A DNA stretch of 64,000 nt from CS4-C045 sp963844115 (GTDB lineage Bacteria; Planctomycetota; Planctomycetia; Pirellulales; UBA7805). The notes beneath the pieces are model-generated. The model worked only from the letters and a program-made list of their open reading frames with translations. It had not been told where the DNA came from and did no database searches. This document shows positions 9,499 through 18,362 of this stretch, in pieces; positions within the stretch are counted from its first letter, which is position 1; the number at the start of each line of letters is the position of its first letter. Where the stretch lies: the NCBI GenBank assembly GCA_963844115.1, contig CAWJNN010000016.1, forward strand, positions 13,175 through 77,174, read 5' to 3'. A program made the position numbers and the translations under genes.

Positions 9499-9567
9499 AT
9501 TCGGGGGTTCGTTTGCAATTCGGATCCTATCCCCTCTGAGCTATCCCCACTGAGCGGGGAAACCCTG

Positions 9568-9603
9568 AAAAAAAAACGCTGCCCCGCAGGGTGCGGGGCA
9601 GCG
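9568..9603 (-). terminator. Rho-independent terminator of the DUF1559 gene
   Basis: On the minus strand an 11-bp perfect stem CGCTGCCCCGC / GCGGGGCAGCG with a 5-base loop is followed by nine T residues. It lies 29 bases after the stop of the gene ending at 9632. Confidence 0.93.
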
Positions 9604-9631
9604 AGGTTTTGACCGATGCGACATTTCCTAA

Positions 9632-10654
9632 CTAGTTAAAAAGGTCTGGGTCGATGTCGCCGTTGTCATCCGAACTGCGAGTGATCAACGCGGCATAAGA
9701 CGCTTGATCCGTCTCATCCACCAAGGCACGCGTGCTGCCATCGGCAAAGGAGTGGATGACCGTGCCAGGATGAAAGCTGCTCGGCCCCCATGCCATAGCT
9801 TCCGTACCGAAGGTGTGGAAGACGGTAGGCGTCGCTGTAGGCCGATCGTTCAATAAGACTCTATACAAGGCAGAGTTACCCGGCGTGCCGTTGTCTTCCA
9901 GTCCCCAGAGGCTGGACGTTACGCCGTCGGCCCAGGCTGCCAAATTTACTTCACGGGTTTCACAGATGATAGCCGTGGCGGAAGTCGCCTGTATCGAGCG
10001 GACAGTATCGTACGGATGCATGCCACCACCTTCACCATATTGCCCCCCAGTCGTCATAGCGCCGGTTTCGGTTAAGACAAGAGCCGGCGTGTCGGCCAGA
10101 ACCCCTACCGTCGTGGCCGATAGAGTTTTGTACTGCGTCAGAGCAGGCTCCTCAGAATTAGAGGGTGTGTAGGGTGAGACGGCAGCCGGCACGCGTGAAC
10201 CACCTGTAAAGCTGGGGCATTTGTAACTCGGAACAACGTCATCAAACGCGGGCATGTGGACTGCGGCTGCCGCAGCCGCAAAAGGAGTCTCGTCAAAGTC
10301 GAGTTTTTCGTAGATGTGGGTTTGCTCAACAAACGGCAGGAGCGCAACCAGGAAGCTGTACGGAGCGGTGGTTGCATCGCCTGGCGTCAACGTCGTAACG
10401 GCGGTCACGAGGTTACCACGGTTAGCATCCAGGTTCGGCAAAAACGCAGAACGCGGATACCTCTTCTTCTGTTCTTCGAACGTTTTAACCGCCAGGGTGA
10501 TCTGCTTTTCATTCGCAGAACACTGGCTTCGCCGGGCCGCCTCTCGGACTGTATTCAAGGCCGGCAGCAGCAGAGCGATCAAGATACCGATGATCGCGAT
10601 GACCACCAGCAATTCGACGAGGGTAAAACCTCGCCTGCGTGTACGGGTTACCAT
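9632..10654 (-). CDS. DUF1559 protein with type IV pilin-like N-terminus
   Basis: 340 residues. The start at ATG 10654 is set by a strong AAGGAGGT about 6 bases upstream; longer readings to 10771 have no support. The N-terminus RRRGFTLVELLVVIAIIG is a prepilin peptidase site followed by one hydrophobic helix, then LLLPALNTVREAARRSQC, typical of the DUF1559 (SBP_bac_10) family that planctomycetes carry in many copies. Near the end, FHPGTVIHSFADGSTR matches the H-x9-DG tail. It is presumably processed and exported by a type II secretion-like or pilus machinery. The function of the family is unknown. A single gene with its own promoter and terminator. Confidence 0.93.
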   Translation of the reverse strand: MVTRTRRRGFTLVELLVVIAIIGILIALLLPALNTVREAARRSQCSANEKQITLAVKTFEEQKKRYPRSAFLPNLDANRGNLVTAVTTLTPGDATTAPYSFLVALLPFVEQTHIYEKLDFDETPFAAAAAAVHMPAFDDVVPSYKCPSFTGGSRVPAAVSPYTPSNSEEPALTQYKTLSATTVGVLADTPALVLTETGAMTTGGQYGEGGGMHPYDTVRSIQATSATAIICETREVNLAAWADGVTSSLWGLEDNGTPGNSALYRVLLNDRPTATPTVFHTFGTEAMAWGPSSFHPGTVIHSFADGSTRALVDETDQASYAALITRSSDDNGDIDPDLFN

Positions 10655-10788
10655 AACCCACCTCCTTAAGAAAAAACAAAAAAAATGATGCAGCGAACGA
10701 CGCCGCCTCTCCCGCAATGTTCGGTATGAATCGGCAATGATGAAAAAGAGCTCGCCGACACTGGTCGGCATTGGATAAATACTTTGTC

Positions 10789-10817
10789 AGTCTATAAATA
10801 AAGGATGTTGCTGTCAA
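10789..10817 (-). promoter_or_regulatory. Candidate sigma-70 promoter of the DUF1559 gene
   Basis: On the minus strand TTGACA (10812-10817) is followed after 17 bases by TAGACT (10789-10794). The -35 is perfect and the -10 matches 4 of 6, leaving about 134 bases of leader. The rest of the 10655-11072 gap holds A/T-rich DNA and a TATAAT on the plus strand at 10839-10844 without a convincing -35. Confidence 0.4.
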
Positions 10818-11072
10818 ACAACTTTTAGACCTTGATCTTATAATTCTGTCGGCATTTTGAGGGTCGATTCGTGGGACGGCGAGCTTTTCGCAGGATGATG
10901 TGCGAAATTTTCGCAGTGGCCGCAGATACGCGGCTGCGACGCGGTGCCGCAAGACGCGCGGTACACATGGCTAACCGTAAAAAACGACGCAATCCAACGT
11001 AGCCAACACGGCAGAGCCAACAGGCGAAAAGAACGCATCCTATTCAGTTTCAGTCTTAATCTTGAGAGCCGC

Positions 11073-12345
11073 ATGGCCGAAATCGACGTGGAACAACAAC
11101 GGCAGTTCGCCGTAGCCGTGGTACAGCAACTAAGGTCGACCGGCTTCGAAGCCTACTGGGCGGGTGGTTGCGTCCGCGATCAGTTACTGGGGCGGACTCC
11201 CAAAGACTACGACGTCGCGACCAACGCCACTCCGCCCGAAATCCGCGATGTCTTCGGCCGACGACGGACTTTGGCGATCGGTGCAGCATTCGGCGTCGTT
11301 ACCGTCTTGGGGCCGCCTGGCGCGGGCCCGATCGAAGTCGCCACGTTTCGGCGAGACGACGGCTACAGCGATGGCCGTCATCCGGACACCGTCACCTTCA
11401 CCAGCGCCGAAGAGGACGCCCTGCGCCGTGATTTCACCGTCAATGGCCTGTTCTACGATCCTGTCGACGAACAGGTCATCGACTACGTTGGCGGCCGCGA
11501 AGACATCGAACGGCAAGTACTTCGGGCCATCGGCGATCCGAAGGATCGATTTACCGAAGACAAGCTCCGCATGTTGCGGGCGGTGCGGTTGACATCGACG
11601 CTGGCGTTTGCGCTTGATGCGCCAACCGTCGAGGCGATCCAGGAAATGGCGGGAGAGATCTCGGTCGTTACGCGCCGAGCGTATCGCGGCGGAAGTCGAA
11701 CGGATGTTGAGCGACCCGAACCGCAGCACGGCCGTTCAACTTTTACGGGATACCGGCCTGTTGGCAGCCATCCTGCCAGCCGGCTTGCCCCTGCCCGACG
11801 AGCCTGCCTGGAGTCATTCGATCGAAGTGCTGAACCGGCTCGTTACGACCTCGTTTGCCCCTGCCCTGGCGGTCCTACTGAACGCTTTCACTGACCACGG
11901 CATGGCCCCGATGGTCGCTCGCCACTGGAGGCTATCCAACGCCGACACCGAACGCGCCTGTTGGCTGATCGCCAACTGGACGGCGTTGGAAGATGCCGAA
12001 CAACGATCGTGGCCTGTACTGCAGCGGATCTTGATACACGACGGGGCGGCAGAATTGCTTGCCATCTTCGACGCTCGCGTCGCGGCAGGCCAGGCGTCCG
12101 CCGCCGATGCCGCTTTTGTCCATCAGCGATACGCCTGGCCGACCCAACAACTTGATCCTCCACCGCTGATTACGGGCGACGATTTGATTCAACATGGCTT
12201 GCGGCCCGGCAAGCAGTTCAAGGAATACCTGGACGCGGCCCGAGACGCTCAGCTGTTAGGCGATCTCACTACCCTTGATGAGGCGCTGGACTTCGTTCGA
12301 AAGTTGAGCGGACCGGACGACGGGAGCGGTGGATCGGTGGAATGA
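11073..12345 (+). CDS. cca: tRNA nucleotidyltransferase (CCA-adding type), frameshifted
   Basis: ATG 11073 follows TTGAGAG. The N-terminal nucleotidyltransferase domain is clear: AYWAGGCVRDQLLGRTPKDY with DYDVATNATP (metal-binding Asp pair), RRRTLAIG, and RRDFTVNGLFYDP, then the RNA-binding region DRFTEDKLRMLRAVRL. At about 11670 the reading passes from one frame to the next: the first frame reads EISVV then nonsense, and the other resumes at AERIAAEVERMLSDP and runs to 12345. One extra base explains it. Together they give about 423 residues, normal for a class II CCA enzyme. The enzyme matures or repairs tRNA 3' ends. Since it is normally essential, an assembly error is likely. Confidence 0.87.
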
Positions 12346-12450
12346 TAGAGCGGTGGAATTGTGGAAAATCTGACGGATCCGACAGATCGGACCAATCCGT
12401 CCGATCCAATAATCCATTCTTCCAATATTCCATTCTTCCATTCTTCCATT
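12346..12450. repeat. Octamer-like low-complexity DNA
   Basis: After the cca stop the DNA runs as degenerate repeats: GATCCGACAGATCGGACC-like blocks and then 8-mers ATTCTTCC / AATATTCC / ATTCTTCC / ATTCTTCC at about 12412-12450. Similar octamers occur at 44331-44455. Non-coding. Confidence 0.6.
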
Positions 12451-12519
12451 GGGCTTCTATACCTTCCCCTGGCGACTGCGATAGAATGCGGCAATCGATT
12501 ACCTCAGGAGACTGTCTGA

Positions 12520-13014
12520 ATGGAAGTTGTCGCGATTCTTTTGCGTTGGATGCACGTGTTCGCGGGCATGACGCTGGTCGGTGGACTGTTGTATCAGCGG
12601 CTGGCACTGCTGCCGGCGGCCTGCGAGCTGGCCGATCCGCAACGAGCTGAGTTCCTGAATGGCGCTCGGCGACGATGGTCGAAGTTGGTAATGATCGCCG
12701 TATTGTTCCTATTGGTCAGCGGCCTGGTAAATTTGTTTTTGACCATCAAGACATTCAAGCCGCTACTGGAAGACCAGCAGCTGCCGGGTTTGTACCTTCA
12801 ATTGTTTCTGGTCAAGTTTGTCCTGGCGCTAGTGATCTTCTTTTTCGCGAGCGCGCTGGCCGGTCGCGGCGCAGCCACGCAGCGATTCCGAGACGAAGCG
12901 CGACGCTGGCTGACGATCACCTTGATTTTGGCGGTCATCCTGGTCGCAATTTCCAACGTCATGCGTTCAATGCACACCGGTCCGAATGTGAAAGCGGTAA
13001 TCGGTAATCAGTAA
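12520..13014 (+). CDS. Small integral membrane protein, CopD-like
   Basis: 164 residues with about four membrane segments, near residues 5-30, 55-78, 88-112 and 128-148. The first helix RWMHVFAGMTLVGGLLYQRL has a His followed by a G-rich patch, as in CopD-like and related haem or copper membrane proteins; that match is loose. The start at ATG 12520 follows CAGGAG about 10 bases upstream. The last codons (AVIGNQ and the stop) fall inside a 7-mer tandem array beginning at 12995, so the C-terminus may have been created or altered by repeat growth. Function unknown. Confidence 0.7.
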   Translation: MEVVAILLRWMHVFAGMTLVGGLLYQRLALLPAACELADPQRAEFLNGARRRWSKLVMIAVLFLLVSGLVNLFLTIKTFKPLLEDQQLPGLYLQLFLVKFVLALVIFFFASALAGRGAATQRFRDEARRWLTITLILAVILVAISNVMRSMHTGPNVKAVIGNQ

Positions 13015-13194
13015 TCGGTAATCAGTAATCGGTAATCAGTACTAAATTTTTTTCCGTATCCCGCAACCCGTAACCCGCAACCCGTATCCCGCAACCCGTA
13101 TCCCGCAACCCGCAACCCGCACCCGTATCCCGCATCCCGCATCCCGCATCCCGCAACCCGCAACCCGCAACCCGTATCCCGCAACCCGCCCCTG
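12995..13194. repeat. Two adjacent 7-mer tandem arrays
   Basis: 12995-13040 is a run of CGGTAAT/CAGTAAT 7-mers. 13054-13194 is about twenty 7-mers of the form CCCGCAA, CCCGTAT or CCCGCAT. The first array contains the stop codon of the membrane protein; the second ends three bases before the ATG of the next small gene. The minus strand of the second array has GGG every seven bases. Confidence 0.9.
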
Positions 13195-13197
13195 CCC

Positions 13198-13380
13198 ATG
13201 GATAAGAAGAGCAAAAAACGAATTGACTTGCTGAACAAGCGACTGCAGAAATTGCGCCAGCAGATGTCCGGCGTCAAGCAGCAGACGGATGACCCCGACG
13301 AATTGGATCGCATCGAAGTCGAGATTGCGGCGGCAGAGGAAGAGGCTCACGAAGATGAAAGAGGCGTAGCGATTCTGTAG
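13198..13380 (+). CDS. Small coiled-coil protein, probably frameshifted at its end
   Basis: ATG 13198 opens MDKKSKKRIDLLNKRLQKLR, a charged heptad-like helix that continues to EIAAAEEE. I do not know a function; it resembles short conserved planctomycete proteins. As read it ends EAHEDERGVAIL. Removing one G near 13345 gives the better-looking ending LTKMKEA with a stop at 13369. There is no Shine-Dalgarno sequence because the 7-mer array lies directly upstream. It precedes mfd by 30 bases. Confidence 0.6.
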   Translation: MDKKSKKRIDLLNKRLQKLRQQMSGVKQQTDDPDELDRIEVEIAAAEEEAHEDERGVAIL

Positions 13381-13410
13381 AGAACCCGGCGAATTTGCCG
13401 TTGGGAGGCT

Positions 13411-16400
13411 ATGGCCGAAGATAATCCGCAGTTGGCAGCCGCGGCACCGCTCGCTCATTTGGCCGAGCGGCTGTTGCGGGATGGAGATTTCGCTGACGTA
13501 CTGGAATCGGTAACCCCCGAGGCACCCATTGCGTTCAACGGAGTCTGGGGGTCGGCCTGCGCTGGCGGCGGCGGCGATCGTCAAGCGGTGCCTGGGCTGC
13601 TGCTGGTCGTCTGCCCCGACAATAACCAGATCGAGGATTTCTGCGACGAGCTTGCGGTTTTCGGCTCGGAACGCGCGGAAACATTCCCCGCGTGGGAATC
13701 TGAACCCGGCGAACGACTGGTCCACGATAACGTCTTCGCCGACCGTATCCGCCTGCTCAAAGAACTGCTGTGCTGGACGGACCTTGCCGTCGACGGGCGG
13801 TCGCGCGTTATCGTTACCAGCATCCAGAGCCTTTTGCAGCCGGTCACCGATCGAACGCGGATCGGCGACGCCACGCGGCGACTCCAATTGGACCAGCAGA
13901 TTGAAGCCGACGAACTGATCGAATGGCTGGTGACCAACGGACTGCATCGGACCAGTGCCGTCGAACTGCCGGGTGAAGTGGCCGCTCGTGGCGGCATCAT
14001 CGACGTCTTTGCCGCCGACTGGTACGAGCCGGTGCGAATCGAGTTATTCGGCGACCAGATCGAATCCATCCGCCACTTTGATATCGAGACCCAGCGCAGC
14101 ACGGGTGACTTGGACGCGATCGATATTACGGTTCTGTCCGCCGATGCCAGTTCCTCCACTCATCTGGCCGATTACCTACCGGCCGACACCTGGTGGTTGT
14201 GGGTCGAACCGGTACGTCAGCGCGACGAAGCGCGGTTTTATCTGGAACGCACTGAACGGCCGAAAGATCATTTCAGCCATGCCGCGGTGATGCAGCGCAC
14301 AGCGGGATTTGTGACCTTGACCGCCGAAGCGGTTGCGACCGCCCGCTCGGACATGAGCTGCACGCTACCCATTCAGTCCGTGGAACGTTTCAGCGGAGAC
14401 ATCGGACGTGTACGCGACGAATTGGACGCTCTGGGAGACGAAAGCGAAATCTACGTCGTCTGTCTGACGGCGGCCGAGGTGGAACGTGTCGGTGAAATCC
14501 TGGGCGAGTCACGCGCGGCTGGCGAACAACGGATGCACCTGCAGGTGGGCCGCTTGAATCTCGGTTTTCGCATGATGTCGCCCGACGTGCCCTCATCCGA
14601 CGTACTTGTGATCAGCGGCAGTGAGTTGTTCCAGCGACAAGAGTTGCGCCGCCCGACGCAGCGCCGCTTAGGTCGAGCGATCGATAGTTTTACCGAGTTG
14701 CGGAAGGGTGACCTGGTCGTACACCTTGCGCACGGCATTGGTCGCTATCGCGGACTACAGGTTTTGGAGCGCGAAAATCTGACGGAAGAACACCTGATCG
14801 TCGAATTTGCCGCGGGGACGAAGATTTTTGTACCGGCGTCAAAGATCGGCCTGGTCCAGAAGTATGTGGGAGGTCGTAACAGCCGTCCGCGACTGGCGAA
14901 GATCGGCGGACAAAGATGGGCGCGATTGAAAAAGGCGGCTGAATTGGCCGTGACCGACATGGCGTCCGACATGCTGCAGCTACAGGCGATGCGGCGATCG
15001 CGACCTGGCATCAAGTTTCCGCCTGACAGCGACTGGCAACACGAGTTTGATGCTTCGTTCCCCTATCATGAAACCGCCGACCAGTTGGGCGCCATCGCGT
15101 CCATAAAACAGGACATGTGCCAGGCCCGGCCGATGGACCGCCTGTTATGCGGCGATGTTGGCTTTGGCAAAACCGAGCTTGCGATACGGGCGGCATTCAA
15201 AGCGGTGGACGCCGGCTATCAAGTTGCGGTGCTGGTGCCGACCACCATCCTGGCCGAACAACATCTACGAACGTTTCAAGACCGCATGGCCGAGTTTCCG
15301 ATCAAGGTCGCGGTGCTCAGCCGGTTCAGCACGCGGAAGCAACAAGCGCAGATCGTTGAGAAACTGAGCCTTGGGGACGTCGACGTGGTGATCGGCACGC
15401 ACCGTCTTGCGCAAGCAGACGTCGGATTCAAGAACCTGGGGCTGGTCGTTATTGACGAAGAACAGCGATTCGGTGTCGAAATCAAGGACCGGTTGAAGCA
15501 TATCCGCCATTCCGTGGACGTGCTGACAATGACCGCGACGCCGATTCCCAGGACGTTGCATATGTCCCTGGTTGGTGCCCGCGACATATCGAACCTGTCG
15601 TCAGCACCGGAAGATCGTCTGGCTGTCGAAACGCGCGTCACGCGATTTGATCCTGATATGATTCGCCACGCCGTATTGCGCGAGCTGAATCGCAACGGCC
15701 AGGTCTTTTTCGTTCACAACCGCGTCCACGATATCGAGCAGATCGCCCAGAAGCTGCGCAACATTGTCCCCGAAGCGTCCATCGAGATCGGCCACGGCCA
15801 GATGCCAGAGAGCCAGTTGGAAAGGGTCATGACCGACTTTATCGCTCACCGCTTCGACCTGTTGCTGGCCACGACCATTGTGGAAAGCGGCCTGGATATC
15901 CCCAATGCGAACACGATTTTCATTGACGACGCCGACCGCTACGGGCTGTCCGACCTGCACCAGTTACGAGGACGCGTCGGGCGGTACAAGCATCGTGCTT
16001 ACTGCTATTTGCTGGTCGATCCCAAAAAGCACCTCTCGCCGACCGCCGCCCGTCGTTTGCGGGCGATCGAAGAGTTTAGCGACATGGGCGCGGGGTTTGC
16101 GATTGCGATGCGCGACCTGGAGATTCGCGGCGCCGGCAACATACTGGGCACTCAACAAAGTGGCCACATCACGGCAGTCGGCTACGAATATTATTGCCAG
16201 CTTTTGGAAAAGGCGGTGCGTGAACTTCAGCGGCAACCGGCGGTTCAGGATTTGCTGGAAGTCGATATTGATCTGCCGGGCGAGGCGCATTTTCCGGATC
16301 AATTCGTTCCCGAAATGCGCATGAAACTGGATTTATATCGCCGGCTGGCGCACGTTGCGACGGACGAAGATCTGCAACAGGTGCGGGACGAGATCCAGGA

Positions 16401-16674
16401 CCGATTCGGACCGCCACCACCACCGGCCCTGCGGATGTTGGCCCTGGCCGGGCTTCGCATTGACGCGGGACTCTGGGCGATCCAGTCGATTACGAAAGAG
16501 CGCGAATACGTGGTGTTGGCATACGCGGACGCGGCGCGAATCCGCCAGCTAGCCGAAGCCAGCACGGGAAAGCTGAGGATTGTCGACGGTCGATCGGCCT
16601 ATCTGCCGCTGGCGCGGGGACTTAACGATCCAGACGAAATCATTCAGCACGTCAAATCCCTGTTGCAGGGCTAA
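13411..16674 (+). CDS. mfd: Transcription-repair coupling factor Mfd
   Basis: 1087 residues, full length. N-terminal UvrB-like region (DNNQIEDF, FPAWESEPGE), the RNA polymerase-interaction domain at about 425-490 (LRKGDLVVHLAHGIGRYRG), Walker A GDVGFGKTE at about 580, DEExQ-type box VIDEEQRFG at about 680, motif III TMTATPIPRTLHMSL, and the RecG/Mfd translocation region ending in GRYKHRAYCYLL. The C-terminal D7 domain follows. Mfd removes RNA polymerase stalled at DNA lesions and recruits UvrA. Intact despite the many frameshifts around it. GGGAGG lies 8 bases before ATG 13411. Confidence 0.97.
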   Translation: MAEDNPQLAAAAPLAHLAERLLRDGDFADVLESVTPEAPIAFNGVWGSACAGGGGDRQAVPGLLLVVCPDNNQIEDFCDELAVFGSERAETFPAWESEPGERLVHDNVFADRIRLLKELLCWTDLAVDGRSRVIVTSIQSLLQPVTDRTRIGDATRRLQLDQQIEADELIEWLVTNGLHRTSAVELPGEVAARGGIIDVFAADWYEPVRIELFGDQIESIRHFDIETQRSTGDLDAIDITVLSADASSSTHLADYLPADTWWLWVEPVRQRDEARFYLERTERPKDHFSHAAVMQRTAGFVTLTAEAVATARSDMSCTLPIQSVERFSGDIGRVRDELDALGDESEIYVVCLTAAEVERVGEILGESRAAGEQRMHLQVGRLNLGFRMMSPDVPSSDVLVISGSELFQRQELRRPTQRRLGRAIDSFTELRKGDLVVHLAHGIGRYRGLQVLERENLTEEHLIVEFAAGTKIFVPASKIGLVQKYVGGRNSRPRLAKIGGQRWARLKKAAELAVTDMASDMLQLQAMRRSRPGIKFPPDSDWQHEFDASFPYHETADQLGAIASIKQDMCQARPMDRLLCGDVGFGKTELAIRAAFKAVDAGYQVAVLVPTTILAEQHLRTFQDRMAEFPIKVAVLSRFSTRKQQAQIVEKLSLGDVDVVIGTHRLAQADVGFKNLGLVVIDEEQRFGVEIKDRLKHIRHSVDVLTMTATPIPRTLHMSLVGARDISNLSSAPEDRLAVETRVTRFDPDMIRHAVLRELNRNGQVFFVHNRVHDIEQIAQKLRNIVPEASIEIGHGQMPESQLERVMTDFIAHRFDLLLATTIVESGLDIPNANTIFIDDADRYGLSDLHQLRGRVGRYKHRAYCYLLVDPKKHLSPTAARRLRAIEEFSDMGAGFAIAMRDLEIRGAGNILGTQQSGHITAVGYEYYCQLLEKAVRELQRQPAVQDLLEVDIDLPGEAHFPDQFVPEMRMKLDLYRRLAHVATDEDLQQVRDEIQDRFGPPPPPALRMLALAGLRIDAGLWAIQSITKEREYVVLAYADAARIRQLAEASTGKLRIVDGRSAYLPLARGLNDPDEIIQHVKSLLQG

Positions 16675-16804
16675 TTGAGGCCTGTCTATACTCCCCCACG
16701 TTTTGGTAGGCCGCTCGGCCCGCCTGCCGTCAATGGTCGGGCGAGCGAGTCTTCTGCCGTCGTCAACCGTCGTTTTCATCCGTCGTTTGCATCTTCCAAC
16801 GTGC

Positions 16805-18067
16805 ATGCCAACCATGATTAAGGACCAACTGAGATCGGTTTCGGCAGCGGTTCTGGCACGAGTCGCAGTCGCGCTGTTCTTTGTTGCGCCGACCTATATT
16901 ATTGCGCCGATTATTGTAGCGCCGATCATTCTTGGCATGTCCGCGCACGCTAGCGCTCAACCGCCGAACACGCCGTTCCCTGGCCCTGCCCTTCCAGGGC
17001 AACCGGCATCCCCACCCCCGTTCACTTCGGCACGATCTCCGTCCATACGCCAACCCGCGCCAGGGCCCCCGGCGACGGGCTACGAATTAATTGTTGAATC
17101 GGCACAGATCATCGCGCGGGTTGGCGACCAGATCATCCAGGCTGGCGACGTTACCGGCGCGGTCGACGCCGTGATGGAACAGAACGGCGATAGCATTCCG
17201 GAGGACCGTTGGAACGAGCAGCGTCAGCTATTAATTCAAAAATTCCTCAAGCGGCACATCGAAAACAAGCTGGTCTTTGTCGACGCGATGCGTAACATCC
17301 CGGAAGAGGCCTGGCCGAACATCGAGCAGCAGATTACCGAACAGTTCAACAAGGATTACGTCAAGACCTTGATGAAACAGGCCGAGGTAAATTCGCTGGC
17401 CGAATTGGAAACGGCATTAATCAAGAACGGATCCTCGCTGAAACGGCGTCGCCAGAGTTTTCTGGAACAGAGCGTGGCGGCGCAATGGGTCCAACAGAAT
17501 ACCAAGGACAAGCAACCGATCGGCCATCAAGAGATGCACCGTTACTACCAAGAGCATCTGGCCGACTACGACAATTCGGCCAAGGCGGAATGGCAGGAAT
17601 TGACGGTGGAATTCGCCAGCCACGCGTCGAAAGCCGAAGCTTATCAGGCGATCGTCCAGATGGGTAACGACGTACTGATCCGCCGGATCCCTTTCGCCGA
17701 CGTCGCCATAGCCCATTCCGACGGCGTCACGGCCCGCAGCGGCGGCAAGCGTGATTGGACGACGCCCGGCGCTTTGAAATCGAAGGTTCTGGACGAGGCC
17801 ATCTTTAGCGTCCCGGTGGGTTCCTTGAGCCAGATTCTGGAAGACACCGATGCATTTCATATCATCCAGGTAACTGAGCGCGTCGATCAACATCGCACCC
17901 CGTTTCGCGATGCCCAGATCGAGATCCGCGAAGAGATCCAAAAAACGCGGCGCAAGAAGGCGCAGGACGAATACTTCGCGCGAATCAAAGACGAGATTCG
18001 CGTCTGGACGATCTTCGACGAGCGTGATGGTCAGCAGGAATTCTTGGACCGGCCTGAACCTGAATAA
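16805..18067 (+). CDS. Exported peptidyl-prolyl isomerase (SurA/PrsA type)
   Basis: About 420 residues from ATG 16805 (ATG 16814 is equally possible). A long hydrophobic signal (VALFFVAPTYIIAPIIVAPI) is followed by a Pro-rich linker, a SurA-N-like chaperone region at about 95-240 (VGDQIIQAGDVTGAVDAVM), and a PpiC parvulin domain (KAEWQELTVEF through SVPVGSLSQILED and HIIQVTER). It would help fold exported or outer-membrane proteins in the periplasm. It stands 130 bases after mfd on the same strand. Family assignment is clear; whether it isomerises prolines or is only a chaperone is not. Confidence 0.85.
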   Translation: MPTMIKDQLRSVSAAVLARVAVALFFVAPTYIIAPIIVAPIILGMSAHASAQPPNTPFPGPALPGQPASPPPFTSARSPSIRQPAPGPPATGYELIVESAQIIARVGDQIIQAGDVTGAVDAVMEQNGDSIPEDRWNEQRQLLIQKFLKRHIENKLVFVDAMRNIPEEAWPNIEQQITEQFNKDYVKTLMKQAEVNSLAELETALIKNGSSLKRRRQSFLEQSVAAQWVQQNTKDKQPIGHQEMHRYYQEHLADYDNSAKAEWQELTVEFASHASKAEAYQAIVQMGNDVLIRRIPFADVAIAHSDGVTARSGGKRDWTTPGALKSKVLDEAIFSVPVGSLSQILEDTDAFHIIQVTERVDQHRTPFRDAQIEIREEIQKTRRKKAQDEYFARIKDEIRVWTIFDERDGQQEFLDRPEPE

Positions 18068-18362
18068 ACGGGTTGCCCACGGCTGCCGGCGCGATGCCGA
18101 ACGCTCGCCTTTTCGTTCACTCTTCACTTGCTGTCCCGGATCGACCGCTCGTCCGCATCTCCAGTTTCCACAAGAAGCGTGGAGAAAACCCCCACAAAAA
18201 AACTGCCTATTTCGCCATGGAGCCCCCTAAGTGCGTATTGTGGTGAATTGAGAAACATGGTGTGAGACGCTAAATTGCTACGGTAACTGTGGCAGCGGCA
18301 CGACAGTCGCTTCCGACAGACCGCCAAATCGGACGACAAAGACGACAAAGAGGAGTTCATTA

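Noticed and set aside
13008..13947. Minus-strand ORFs across the 13054 array and mfd
   Set aside because: They are shadows of mfd and of heptamer DNA, without a start signal or a known domain.
18068..18362. Small RNA gene between the foldase and gltA
   Set aside because: No recognisable SRP, RNase P, tmRNA or 6S core; only weak stem-loops without a terminator.
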